The position numbers were made by a program, and so were the translations under genes. A stretch of 64,000 nt of DNA from Galeopsis tetrahit (taxonomy: Eukaryota > Streptophyta > Magnoliopsida > Lamiales > Lamiaceae), in NCBI GenBank assembly GCA_963675135.1, contig OY776129.1:43660141-43724140 (forward strand), read 5' to 3'. The notes beneath the pieces are model-generated. The model did not search any database, had not been told where the DNA came from, and saw only the letters and a list, made by a program, of their open reading frames with translations. Shown one piece after another: positions 11,970 to 23,420 of the stretch (positions are counted from its first letter, which is position 1; the number at the start of each line of letters is the position of its first letter).

Positions 11970-13147
11970 CGACAATAACTTGGTAATACGTCAACCACAT
12001 CAATCGGAGGGTCGTACCACTTTAGCGGTCTCGAAAAGCTCCTAGCAGCTCTAGTCAGTCGATCGGCCTAACATTGATCTCACGATAGACATGAACGATA
12101 TTACAAAAATGAATAGACATAATGTTCTTGCAAGCAGTTATATAATTCTCATAGCAGCATCGGAAACAAACTTTGCATCCACCTCAACAATAATCTCTCG
12201 AAACCCTGGTCTTTTATCCATGAAAGAGCCTCCAACAACTCAACGACCTCCCCTTCGTCCACTCTATACTACTCGAGTATAACTTTGGACCAACAACAAA
12301 TAAAGTCCTCGTCTTCATTGTGCACCAAACTCCAAATCTCACCTGCCTGTGTCTGAGAAGAAAGTCGAGTCTACATTAAGCTTCATGAATTGAATCGGTT
12401 GACAATGTCAAGCCTTGCAACCCAACATTGAGTCTCGTTGCCGTACCGAGTGGAAAGTAGCTCAATCCGTCAAGAACGAAGTGGCAAGGCTCAATACCAT
12501 CTGCACAAAAGTACACTCTCCCTTTTAAACCATTTCATTTCTCTCCCTCCAAATGCATCACAAAATCATAAACACCATTGCAATATCATTGGGGCACAGT
12601 TCTCTTAAAAGCACTATTTTTAGAACCGGGCCGGCCGGTTCAACTGGGAATCGGTCTGATACAACCCTAAAAAACCGTTTTCTTGGTTGAACCGACCAGA
12701 ACTAGTTTTTCCTTTTCTTTTTTTAATTATTTTTTTCTTCTACAATTTTATACTTTGACTTGTGTTGTTTCGAGTCTTTTAACTTTTGTGTTGTTAATTT
12801 ACAACTCTATTATGTCTATTTTAATATGAATATTAGAAGTGCATATACCTTTTTAATGCAACATAGATTTATTGTAAAAAATATATATAAAAATTATTTT
12901 AACGGTTGGATCGACGGTCCAATCGGTTCAACCAGTTGAACCATGAATCGGTGGTCAGTTCGGTTTGGTCACCGATTCGATTATGAAAACACTGCTCAAA
13001 AGTAAGAACACCGGGTCCACCATCGAGTCAGTCGCCCATATAACTTGGTTAAGAGCCCATCGGAAAGAACCTTGTTGCCAATAAGTTGTCGCAAACAGAC
13101 ATGCAATTAAAATATGCCACTCCATCTCATCCCCGTTGACACAAAAT
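11970..13147 (-). mobile_element. LINE remnant: reverse-transcriptase zinc-binding and RNase H-like parts, split by a MITE
   Basis: On the - strand, 13147-12995 encodes NGDEMEWHILIACLFA and FRWALNQVI, typical of the zf-RVT tail. After the inserted MITE (12612-12994), 12611-12530 continues with CPNDIAMVF and CIWRE. The segment 12395-11970 shows an RNase H-like domain: MKLNVDSTFFSDT, DQGFREIIVEVDAKFVSDA, LARAARSFSRPLKWYDPP. Many stops and shifts break it. The order zf-RVT then RNase H is that of plant L1-type LINEs. Confidence 0.8.
12612..12994. mobile_element. hAT-like MITE inserted in the LINE remnant
   Basis: The ends are imperfect inverted repeats: CACTATTTTTAGAACCGG on the left, and CAGTGTTTTCATAATCG when the right end is read inward. 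Flanking 8-mers CTTAAAAG (12604-12611) and CTCAAAAG (12995-13002) differ at one base and fit an 8-bp hAT target-site duplication. The body has the CCGGTT/AACCGG-rich ends seen in such elements. The LINE reading resumes on the far side. Confidence 0.7.
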
Positions 13148-13180
13148 CACTACAAGAAAATTGCAATTTAGTCGAGAAAA

Positions 13181-13508
13181 AATTCGTCGCTAATTCTAAT
13201 ATTTTCGTTGCTACGTGAATTAGCGATGAGATAATTTAGTCGCGGGATTTGTTGTTATACACTCTTGACTAACATGTTTGCGACAAATATTTTAATTTTG
13301 TCGCAAATGTTTGCGATGAAAATATGAGTTTCATCGCAAAATATTAGTAACGAAAATATGAATTTTCATCACAAAATGTTTGCAAGGAAAATAAAACATT
13401 TGTCGCAAACATGTTAGTCAAGAGTGTATAGTAAAAAAATCCCGCGACAAAATTATTCCATCGCTAATACACGTTAGCAACGAAAATATTAGAATTAACG
13501 ACAATTTT
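13181..13508. repeat. Long inverted repeat (foldback) inside the CACTA-type element
   Basis: Left-arm segments such as TTTAGTCGCGGGATTTGTTG and ACACTCTTGACTAACATG have reverse complements at about 13398-13470 (CATGTTAGTCAAGAGTGT, then AAATCCCGCGACAAAATTA), and the outer bases AATTCTAATATTTTCGTTGC pair with GCAACGAAAATATTAGAATT near 13477-13496. The two arms are about 160 bp each with mismatches and would form a long hairpin RNA if transcribed. Confidence 0.85.
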
Positions 13509-14014
13509 TTCACACCTAAATAGTAGCTCCGTACACCGTGGCTAATTTTTTTGCGATAAATATTTTAATTTTGTCGCAAATATTAGCGATGAAACCCACA
13601 TTTTCATCGCGCTAAAATTTGGCTGTGGGTATCTAGTTTACAAATCGGTATCTAAACCCACTCCCGCACTCGACCAACCTAACCCGCGCACGCACTCGAC
13701 CAACCCAACCCACCTGTATACCCCCTTCTCCCCTTTTATTTAAATGACCATTTATTTGATCTTTGTGGGAATTGATCCCAAGTAGGGGGCGCCCACCACT
13801 CAAACATACAATTTTTTTGTTTAGTTTTTAATATTAATTATATATGTATTCAATCATTACTAATTTAATTAATTAATTTATTGTACATGATGTATTAATT
13901 TGTAAATGTAATATTTATTTCTTAATTGTATATGTATTATTTTTTACTAATTTAATTAATTTATTTCAGATATATTAATTGATTAATTTTTAACAAAAAA
14001 AATGTTGCTAGTGT

Positions 14015-14530
14015 AGTCATGAAATATTTTAATTTCGTCGCAAATATTAATCCCAAGAAATTAGCCACAAAAAATTCTATTTCATTTCAAAATCTTAGCG
14101 GAAAACTATAATTTTCTTTGTAGTTCTAATTATATTATTAACAATAAAATAAATCAATTTGTTGTTAATATAGCAGCAAAATATTTTAATTTCGTCGCAT
14201 ATATTAATTCTAAGAAACTAGCTACGAAAATTTCTTTTTTCATAGCAAAATATTAGCGATGAAATATAATTTTCATTGTTATTATGATTATTAACAACAA
14301 AATAAAATAACTTGTTGCTAGTTTAGCGATAAATATTTTAATTTCATCGCAAATATTAATTTCAAGAAATTAGCAACAAATTTTTTTATTTTATTAAAAA
14401 ATATTAGCGATGAAATATAATTTTCATTGTTGTTTTGATTATTAACAATAAAATAAAACAATTTATTACTAGTATAGCGATATGATGAAATATATAAATT
14501 TCGTTGCAAATATTAAATCTAAAAATTTAG
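14015..14530. repeat. ~150-bp degenerate tandem repeats in the CACTA-type element
   Basis: ATTTTAATTTCGTCGCAAAT-like sequence recurs at about 14026, 14183, 14331 and 14490, each followed by an AAGAAATTAGC-like segment and then a TTAGCGATGAAATATAATTT-like segment. Spacings are 148-159 bp. Confidence 0.75.
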
Positions 14531-14631
14531 TCACACAAATTTTAGTTTTGTTGCTAAAAATAGATTTTAGCGATGAAATTTAGATTTGTCGTAAAATTTT
14601 CTTTATTTTTCCCCCATTTTCTTGTAGTAAT

Positions 14632-15467
14632 ATTTATAAAATGTATATCGAGTATTACTCAGTTTGATATCAATGGATTATATATATTATAATTTAAAGT
14701 ATAATTGTATATAATTATTTAACTTAATTATCTTTTTCATCAATGTTCCATATTGAGCAATCAACGATTTACAACTATTACTTAATTTCTACAAATCGAC
14801 ATTGTTGAATGTCACACACATTTGGTTATTACACGCGAAAATGAAATTGAGTTTTATTCTTCAGGCATTAATCCTTCAATGGTCCTAGGACGTTTATTTT
14901 CAGCTTTACCTTATACTATAAAATATAGTAAATAATAATTAACATTATAAAACAATTTGTTGATTAATCTTATTAAAATTTAAAGTACGTATTGTATTAG
15001 GAATTTTTTTTGTATTGAAAAGTAACGAAGGCTTATAATTTGTATCTTAGAGGCCAAAGCAATTATTCCTAATACTGATTTTTCGCACGCGTGTGATGCA
15101 CGGGCCTTATTTTTATTTTTAAATTTTAATGCCTTCTTTTAATTTTAAACTTTATTAAAATATTGTCAATTTTTTTATTTTTTTTGCATTAAAACTTTTC
15201 ATTGGTTTATAACTCTATATAGGTTTAATGCTAGTTTCAAATAAAAATTATCTTTAAAAAAAAAAAAAGGCCCATATGTATAATTCCTAGATTTAGTGAC
15301 GTGGTTATTAAAAAAATAAAAAATCTGGTAAAATAATTACATCAATATAACAATAAACTATATTTAAAACACTAAATATAAATTACATCAACAAATTTTA
15401 ACGAAATTGAAACACTATTAGGACGTGGACGTGCCTAAGTTTTAACACCCTTTTTAAGGCAAATTCA
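14632..15467. other. AT-rich region without a recognised feature
   Basis: No gene, and no clear repeat boundary found. A GTGATGCACGGGC sequence at about 15092-15104 resembles part of a Helitron 3' hairpin, but no CTAG end follows. Confidence 0.4.
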
Positions 15468-15482
15468 ATCAATGGTGGAGAG

Positions 15483-15605
15483 GACAAAGTGGGATAGCTC
15501 AAGTGGTTAGAGCACCACTACCTAGGCCTTAGGTCATGGGTTTGAGCCATGGGGAGGGAAAAAAAAAAAGGATGGATATTTAACTTCAATAAAAAAAAAA
15601 AAAAA
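15483..15605 (+). mobile_element. tRNA-derived SINE, copy 1
   Basis: Begins GACAAAGTGGGATAGCTCAA; has an A-box-like TAGCTCAAGTGG and a B-box-like region with GGTTTGAGCC, followed by two A-rich tracts. The target-site duplication is clear: ATCAATGGTGGAGAG before (15468-15482) and ATCAATTGGTGGAGAG after (15606-15621). A second copy of the same family lies at 40174. Confidence 0.88.
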
Positions 15606-15745
15606 ATCAATTGGTGGAGAGTATTTGCAGCTTGCTACCAAATTAGTGTTTAAAGTTCCAGGAAAGGAAACTGGAAAATCGCTACTCTCATTTGGCACTT
15701 TCAATTTTTTAATTTATATGAGGTTGAAGATGTGACGGTTCTCAT

Positions 15746-16029
15746 TAAAAGGCTTGTCAATTTTTTATTATATATATATATATATATATTATTGTTTTCT
15801 TACACCATTATTTGACACCAAAATATAGTTGCAATTTAATTTAAATTTTTAAATAATTACAAATAAATCATCAAATTTAGTTGCAATTAAAAGGCTTGTC
15901 AATTTTTTATTATATATATATATATATATATTATTGTTTTCTTACACCATTATTTGACACCAAAATATAGTTGCAATTTAATTTAAATTTTTAAATAATT
16001 ACAAATAAATCATCAAATTTAAATATTGT
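15746..16029. repeat. ~142-bp tandem duplication
   Basis: Two nearly identical units beginning ATTAAAAGGCTTGTCAATTT, running through a (TA)n tract and TTGTTTTCTTACACC to AAATCATCAAATTTA, at about 15746 and 15888. The near-identity, including the TA tract, implies a recent event. Confidence 0.85.
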
Positions 16030-16991
16030 GATAAATTAGTCTTCTTGACATTTTCATGTGTGCCTGAATCAAGACGTTTAGAAATTAGATCGGATTTAAA
16101 AATAATGTTGTTTCATTTAGGAGGTATCATGTTAGTGAGAAGTTTAAATTATGTTAAATTCGTGCACAAATGAGACGTACCGCTAAGAAATCTGCAACGA
16201 TATTTTAAGTTAATAATTTATTTGTAATTATTTAAAAGTTTAGATTAAATTGCAAATAAGCTAAATATGAGGATTTAATTTGCAATTAACCTATATATTT
16301 AAAGGAAAGGGTTATCTTTTTAATTATTCTTCGCCCTCGCGTTGTCTCGATCCAGTCTCCGCCGTCGTCTCCATCTCCATTTACTTTAACCTAATCCGTT
16401 GATTTATCGACAGATCTTCAAGTTACAATCCTAGCAAGATTCAAGTAAATGTTGATATAATTTATTTTAGATTTATCATAAAAAATTTCTAATGAATTTT
16501 GAATCTGCTGTGTTAAAATTAATTATGAGAAATGAGACAACTTGCATTTGGGTTTGTTTTCAGTTTGCATATGTATTTTAATTAGTAACGTTTCTTTTAT
16601 GTATTCATTTCAAATGTATTCAAAGATATGGAGCAAGATTTGATATGATTGCTTGATCTAAATTTCTTACAACAATTTTTTGGCCCAAGAGTTTATTAAC
16701 AAAAATTTTAAGGGGTGAAATCTGAATTCTAGAAGGATGGTTTAGGTCCACAGTTCATAGTCATTAATTATCGTATTAGAAAACCTAAAAGAGCTAAAAT
16801 TCTATATACCCATATTCTACAAAATATTTATACACATACATGAGTAATAATACGAAAATTAAATGGTTGATTTTTTTATAGAACCAACATCAGCACAAAA
16901 TACTAGTACATTGTAATAGAGTATAAGTAGTTTATATTGATACAGAACTTTATAAGAAACTCAAAATTGAGCTATATGATATTAACACAAA
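16030..16991. other. Region without a supported gene
   Basis: AT-rich. A C/T-rich patch at about 16325-16440 (CTCGCGTTGTCTCGATCC) looks like a plant 5' UTR and could be the leader of the broken homeobox gene further right, but no exon connects to it. Confidence 0.35.
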
Positions 16992-17290
16992 GTTGTGTGG
17001 TGCTCTTGCAATTTGGACATATTGTTAGTGATTTTCTGGAAAAAAATTTGTTCTTGCTAACTTTGTAGGCTACTGGTTTATTGTCACTGGTTAAATATCT
17101 TTGTTCATATTGTAAGACAAAATCTGAGTGATGTTGAGCATCCATAAAATTGTGCAATTTAATGTTTGTGCATTTCGATTCAAATTTGTGCAATTTAATA
17201 TTTGTGCATTCCATACTCCACTTTGTACATCAGTTTTGCAATAAATTTATGAACATGTTGAGTTATGAAAATAAATGTTTATTTCATGAT
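16992..17290 (+). repeat. Left arm of a ~290-bp inverted repeat flanking the homeobox array
   Basis: Reads CTTGCAATTTGG, GTGATTTTCT, TAACTTTGTAGGCTACTG, GAGTGATGTTGA, GAGTTATGAAAATAAATGTT. The same series of motifs occurs in reverse complement at about 25540-25268. Part of this arm (the stretch from TGTGCATTTCGATT onward) is also repeated directly at 18112-18250. Confidence 0.8.
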
Positions 17291-17557
17291 GAATGATTTT
17301 TGTTTTTTTTTTAAGAAATGAAAGTTTTATAAATTTTTTACAACCTTCACCCCCTTAAGTAATTCATTACCACTTTTGATTCTATACAATAAGGATTTTT
17401 TTTAATGAAATTAATTGTCTTATGGAGCTAACCTCCACATAAAATACATGTAAATTGTAACATGATATAATTAGTTTGTTCTAAAATGTTGAATTATAAT
17501 GCATTAATTTGAAGAGATGTATATTTGGGATATTTTTCTTTTAGAATTATCTTAATG

Positions 17558-17591
<34 letters not shown>

Positions 17592-17599
17592 TGTCACAT

Positions 17600-17880
17600 G
17601 ATCAAGACTACAGGTGTGTTTTGAAACTCTACAAACTGCTTCCAAAATCACTTATTTTTAAAGCTGTCTCTCACAGTTTTTCAAAAAAAAAAGTGATTCT
17701 GGAAGCAGTTTATAGTGTTTCAAAACACCCCCTACAAAGAGGCAAATCACTTATGACAGTGACTCTTTAAGAGGATTATGAAAGTGTGTTTGATAGTGCT
17801 GAAAATCGAACACAACAGAAAATACACAACCAACGTCACACACCGGAGCAAATTAAAAGATTGGGAGAGTAAGTTTTATG
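17600..17880 (+). pseudogene. Degenerate duplicate of HD-ZIP IV exon 1
   Basis: Matches the exon at 18533-18672 over its whole length (TTTGATAGTGCTGAAAATCG, CACACACCGGAGCAAATTAA), but the start codon region reads AAGACTACA instead of ATGACTACA, a 119-bp MITE sits 4-5 bases later, and an indel before GAGGATTATGAAAG shifts the frame to an early stop. It is part of a ~0.9 kb tandem duplication covering about 17165-18110 and 18111-18900. Confidence 0.8.
17613..17731. mobile_element. Small MITE inserted in the degenerate homeobox exon 1 copy
   Basis: 119 bp with inverted ends GGTGTGTTTTGAAAC and GTTTCAAAACACCCC; inner parts also pair (AAACTGCTTCCAAAATCACT with AGTGATTCTGGAAGCAGTTT). The 5-mer CTACA is present on both sides, whereas the undisrupted copy of the exon (18533) has it once, which shows the insertion site exactly. 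Confidence 0.85.
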
Positions 17881-20299
17881 AATAAAAATTGATTTTTAAT
17901 TTCTGTCTGAGATTAATTATATTAATTTAGAGTTTATTTACTCATAAGTGTTTTTCATAGTTGGCTAAAACATTTAGGTTCAAACTTTTTTTAACCATTA
18001 CTATTAGGTGTAAAATGTGTGTAAAAATACCTATAGTACTCTCTATAAAAAGAAACCTAACTTCCTTACAATTATTTTATCCATGTTCTAAAAAAAAACA
18101 CTATAATTCTTTGTGCATTTCGATTAAAAATTATGCAATTTAATGTTTGTGCATTCCATACTCCACCATGTGCATCAGTTCTTCTGTAATAAATTTATGA
18201 ACATGTTGAGTTATGAAAACAAATGTTTATTTCATGATGAATGTTTTTTTGTTATTTTTAAAGAAGTGGAAGTTTTATAAATTTCGACAACCTTCTTTTC
18301 CTGAGTAATTCATTCTCACTTTTGATTCTACACAATAAATAATTTTTTTTAATCAAATTGTTTTATATATGGAGCTAACATCCGCATAAAATACAAGTAA
18401 ACTGTAACATAGTATAATTAGTTTGTTCTAATGTTGAATTATAATCCATTACTTTGAAGAGATGTATCTTTGAATTTTTTTCTTTAGAATTATATTAATG
18501 CATATATATACAATTTATTACGACACAGGATCATGACTACAAAGAGACAAATCACTTATGACAGTGTCTCTGAAGAGGATTATGAAAGTGTGTTTGATAG
18601 TGCTGAAAATCGAACACAACAGAAGAGACGCAACCAGCGCCACACACCGGAGCAAATTAAGAGATTGGGAGAGTAAGTTTTATGAATAAAAATTGCTTTT
18701 TAATTTACATTATATTAATTTAGAGTTTATTTACCCATAAGTGCTTTTCACAGGTGGCTAAAACATTTAGGTTCAAACTTTTTTAAACATTACGGTGCAA
18801 AATGGGTCTTAAAATACCTATAGTACCCTCTATAAAAAGAAACCTAACTTCCTTACAAATTATTTCATCTTCGTTCTAAAAAAACCCCTATAATTCTCCC
18901 CTCTAATCTCTAGTCACCGTCCTTTTGGATTTGGCATCTACACAAATTCATCGTTTTTTATTCTAAATCATCGAAGAGTATTTTGAGTGTCAATCTCCAT
19001 GCATGGCCGGGGAGTGGATTCTGAATCTATGCAATCTCCAAGGATTGAATTTTAATTCTTTGGATTCTTTGAATTTTTTATTTCTCTAATCTATTTCTCT
19101 TGCAATTTACTACTACTAATCTTTCCCGCCTTTTCAACTTTTTGGGTTTGTGGGCTCGATTCGACTGAATTAATTTAGGTGATTGTGCAAGTATATTTAA
19201 GTGTTATGCAGATTTTTTTGGTTGATTTATGCAATTATAAGCTTCTTCGAATTTTGTTATGAATTTTCAGTTTTTGTTCGAATTTTGTTATTAAATTCTT
19301 GTATGTTTTATTATATGGCAAATCTTTTGTAAGTTTGTGCAAATATAACACTCATTTCGTGCAAAAAAAATTTAATGTTGTATATGTGTTCAAAAAAAAA
19401 ATTTTGAATACAACAATTTTTATTGAAATTTAATTTTGAGATATTTATTGGGAGGTTTGGTGATTAATTTTGAAATGTTTAATTGTTATCTTTAATTTTG
19501 AAATCTAATTTTGTGATAATTTATTACCGACTTGAAAATCATTACTCTTTAAAAATATTGCAAATAACTTTACAATTTTTTTTTTAAATTCACGAATCGT
19601 TAGTTTGTAGAGTGTGACAATACAGTGAACGAATGCAAAAAATAAAAATAAAAATGGTGTATAATTTTCAAGAATTAAAAAAAAACTGTGATTAAATTAT
19701 AAAAATTTGAAAAAGTCGTAATTCTATTTGCATTATTCCTCTTTTAAATATTTTCGTTTTTGTGAATCTCTTTTTTCTTTTAAGCTAACTTTTACTTAAA
19801 ATATGGTATTAGGGTTTTCACTCTTTGTCCCCAACCCAGTAAGAAGGCGAGGAGCAGCCTTGGTGAAGAAATAGTGTTGGATCCATTGCAAGTTAAATTC
19901 TGGTTACAAAATAAGAGAACACAAACAAAACTTTAAATTTTTAAGTTGATTTTTTATATGAATATACACACTGTAATTATATTGTTGGGAAGAAAATTAA
20001 AGGATTTATGAATACATTGAACTAATTATTATATATTTTCTTGGTTTGTAGGGAAAGTTTAACAACCGATCGAGAAAATACTGAGTTAGAGTTTAAAATG
20101 ATAAACTCCGTGAAGAGAATATGACCTTTAATGAAGCTCTGAAAAGTGGCCGACGTTGCTCCGGTTGTAGTTGCCCTATTGTTGATGGCTGGAAGGTCGA
20201 ACGCTTGATTCAACTTTGAGCGGAGAATGCTCGACTGTGTGAAGAGGTAAAAATTACATACTATAGTACAATGTTATGATATTATGCAAAATATTAATA

Positions 20300-20412
20300 T
20301 TCACAGCGTCCCTTGGTAAGCTTTCTATTTTGTCAAAATGGACGTTCCAAACAAAGTTTTAATCAATGTGAAAAAATAAATAGATTAAAATCTTTCGAAG
20401 GGACGGAGGGGG
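20300..20412. mobile_element. Small Stowaway-like MITE, left copy
   Basis: Ends CACAGCGTCCCTTGG and GGGACGGAGGGGG with TA on both sides. It lies just after the first zipper exon and is repeated at the equivalent place at 24391, so it inserted before the segment duplicated. Confidence 0.65.
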
Positions 20413-20569
20413 TACTATAGAAAATCAATCCAAGAAAAAAAAAGAATTGAAATAAACATGAACTAACAAATTTAATATTTGACCGTGCATTGTTGTTTCT
20501 TTTCATTTACCGGTGTTTGTAAAATGTCATCCTTTTTCTAATTTGTTGTTAAATTTATGTTTTTTTAGT

Positions 20570-21399
20570 AAGTAGTTACATTTGTTTTTGTGCAAGTGAA
20601 GTGCGCAAATGAAGAGTATATTTACATTTTTTTTTTGTGCAGATGAAGTGTCCTTGTTTGACCTTATAGTTACAATTTTTTTTTTTGTGCAGACAATCAT
20701 ATATATATATATATATACAACACATTTATATATTTTGCAATTTGATCACTTAGCAATTTTGTGATAATTTACTACCAACTTGTAAATCAGTAATCTTTGA
20801 ACATATTGCAAATAACTTTTCGGTCTTTCATTTTTATTTAAATCACGAATCGTTAGTTTGTACAGTGTGACAACGCAGTGATCGAATGAAAAAAAAAATT
20901 GTAGCAATTTCTAAAAAAAATAAAAGATTATATTATAAAAATGTGTAAATGTCCTAAATATATTTGCATTATTCCTTTAAAAAAAATTGTTTATATGAAT
21001 CTTTTTTTTCTTTTAAGCTAAATTTTACTTAAAATATTGTATTAGGTCGGGTTTTCACTCATTGTCTCCAACCCAGTAAGAAGGCGAGGAGCAGCATTGG
21101 TGAAGAAATAGGGTTGGAGCCATTGCAAGTTAAATTCTGGTTACAAAATAAGAGAACACAAACAAAGGTTAAAATTTTTAAGTTGATTTTTTATATGAAC
21201 ATATATTGTAATTATATTATTGGGAAGAAAATTAATGGATTTATAAATACCTTGTAGTTGAATTTATGTTTTTCAGTAAGTAGTTACATTTGTTTTTGTG
21301 CAAGTGAAGTGCGCAAATGAAGAGTATATTTACATTTCTTTTTGTGTAGATGAAGTGTCCTTGTTTGAGTCTATAGTTACATTTTTTTTTGTGCAGGCA

Positions 21400-21442
<43 letters not shown>

Positions 21443-23420
21443 CATTTTTATATTTTGTAATTTGATCACTTAACAATTTTGTGATAATTTACTATGGACT
21501 TGAAAATCAGTAATCTTTGAACATATTGCAAATAACTTTTCGATCTTTCATTTTTATTTAAATCATGAATCGTTAGTTTGTACAGTGTGACAACACAGTG
21601 ATCGAATGCAAAAAAAAATACAATGTTGTACCAATTTCTAAAAAAAAAATAAGAGATTATATTATAAAAATGTGAAAAGATCCTAAATATATTTGCATCA
21701 TTCCTTTAAAAAAATTGTTTATGTGAATCCCTTTTTTCTTTTAAGCTAAATTTTACTTAAAATATTATATTAGGCCGGGTTTTCATTCATTGTCCCCAAC
21801 CCAGTAAGAAGGCGAGGAGCAGCCTTGATGAAGAAATAGGGTTGGAGCCATTGCAAGTTAAATTCTGGTTACAAAACAAGAGAACACAAACAAAGGTTTA
21901 AATTTTTAAGTTGATTTTTTATATGAACATATATTGTAATTATATTATTGGGAAGAAAATTAAAGGATTTATGGATACCTTGTTGTTGAATTTATTTTTT
22001 TCAGTAAGTAGTTACATTTGTTTTTGTGCAAGTGAAGTGCGCAAATGAAGAGTATATTTACATTTCTTTTTGTGCAGATTAAGTGTCCTTGTTTGAGCCT
22101 ATAGTTACATTTTTTTTTTGTGCAGACAATCATATATATATATACACCACATTTATATATTTTGCAATTTGATCACTTAGCAATTTTGTGATAATTTACT
22201 ACCAACTTGAAAATCAGTAATCTTTGAACATATTGCAAATAACTTTTCGGCCTTCCATTTTTATTTAAATCATGAATCGTTAGTTTGTACAGTGTGATAA
22301 CACAGTGATCGAATGCAAAAAAAAAAAAAAAAAAAAAATTGTACCAATTTCTAATAAAAATAAGAGATTATATTATAAAAATGTGTAAAGGTCCTAAATA
22401 TATTTGCATTATTCCTTTAAAAAAATTGTTTATGTGAATCCCTTTTTTCTTTTAAGCTAAATTTTACTTAAAATATTGTATTAGGCCGGGTTTTCACTCA
22501 TTGTCCCCAACCCAGTAAGAAGGCGAGGAGCAGCCTTGATGAAGAAATAGGGTTGGAGCCATTGCAAGTTAAATTCTGGTTACAAAACAAGAGAACACAA
22601 ACAAAGGTTTAAATTTTTAAGTTGATTTTTTATATGAACATATATTGTAATTATATTATTGGGAAGAAAATTAAAGGATTTATGGATACCTTGTTGTTGA
22701 ATTTTTTTTTTTCAGTAAGTAGTTACATTTGTTTTTGTGCAAGTGAAGTGCGCAAATGAAGAGTATATTTACATTTCTTTTTGTGCAGATTAAGCCTATA
22801 GTTACATTTTTTTTTTTGTGCAGACAATCATATATATATATATATATACACTACATTTATATATTTTGCAATTTGATCACTTAGCAATTTTGTGATAATT
22901 TACTACCAACTTGAAAATCAGTAATCTTTGAACATATTGCAAATAACTTTTCGGGCTTTCATTTTTATTTAAATCATGAATCGTTAGTTTGTACAGTGTG
23001 ACAACACAGTGATCGAATGCAAAAAAAAAAAAAATTAAAAAAATTGTACCAATTTCTAATAAAAATAAGATATTATATTATAAAAATGTGTAAAGGTCCT
23101 AAATATATTTGCATTATTCCTTTAAAAAAATTGTTTATGTGAATCCCTTTTTTCTTTTAAGCTAAATTTTACTTAAAATATTGTATTAGGCCGGATTTTC
23201 ACTCATTGTCCCCAACCCAGTAAGAAGGCGAGGAGCAGCATTGGTGAAGAAATAGGGTTGGAGCCATTGCAAGTTAAATTCTTGTTACAAAATAAGAGAA
23301 CACAAACAAAGGTTAAAATTTTTAAGTTGATTTTTTATATGAACATATATTGTAATTATATTATTGGGAAGAAAATTAAAGGATTTATGAATACCTTGTT
23401 GTTGAATTTATGTTTTTAGT
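20570..23420 (+). repeat. ~710-bp tandem array, four units each with one homeodomain exon
   Basis: Units start at about 20570, 21276, 22004 and 22717, each beginning GTAAGTAGTTACATTTG and containing the homeodomain exon near its end. Homeodomain exons are spaced 728, 711 and 715 bp, and the next (the last copy) 701 bp. Compared with the first copy (A), each unit lacks ~0.53 kb that holds the zipper exon; the junction is at ATACCTTG followed by a TTGAATTTATG-like sequence. This implies amplification of one deletion derivative. Confidence 0.85.

Larger units (their letters stand above)
13148..14628. mobile_element. Non-autonomous CACTA-type (En/Spm) element
   Basis: The left end is CACTACAAGAAAA, the classical plant CACTA terminus; the right end is TTTTCTTGTAGT, its inverse lacking the last G. 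The flanks AAT (13145-13147) and AAT (14629-14631) match a 3-bp target-site duplication. Inside there is no transposase, only many variants of subterminal-type motifs such as TTTCGTCGCAAATATTA and TTAGCGATGAAA in both orientations. Confidence 0.85.

Noticed and set aside
15080..15110. A third Helitron 3' end (GCACGCGTGTGATGCACGGGC)
   Set aside because: The CTRR terminus is missing and the stem is poor.
15489..15560. A tRNA gene (GATAGCTCAAGTGGTTAGAGC with a B-box-like region)
   Set aside because: The head is tRNA-like but does not fold to a full acceptor stem, and the unit has an A tail and target-site duplications; it is a SINE. The same applies at 40180.
16972..17214. 80-aa - strand reading frame with repeated CTNIKLH
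   Set aside because: The repetition comes from a short internal DNA duplication in the inverted-repeat arm; no domain, no splice context.
20570..23420. CRISPR-like or satellite array
   Set aside because: The units are ~710 bp with a recognisable homeodomain exon and intron sequence; there are no short identical repeats with unique spacers.
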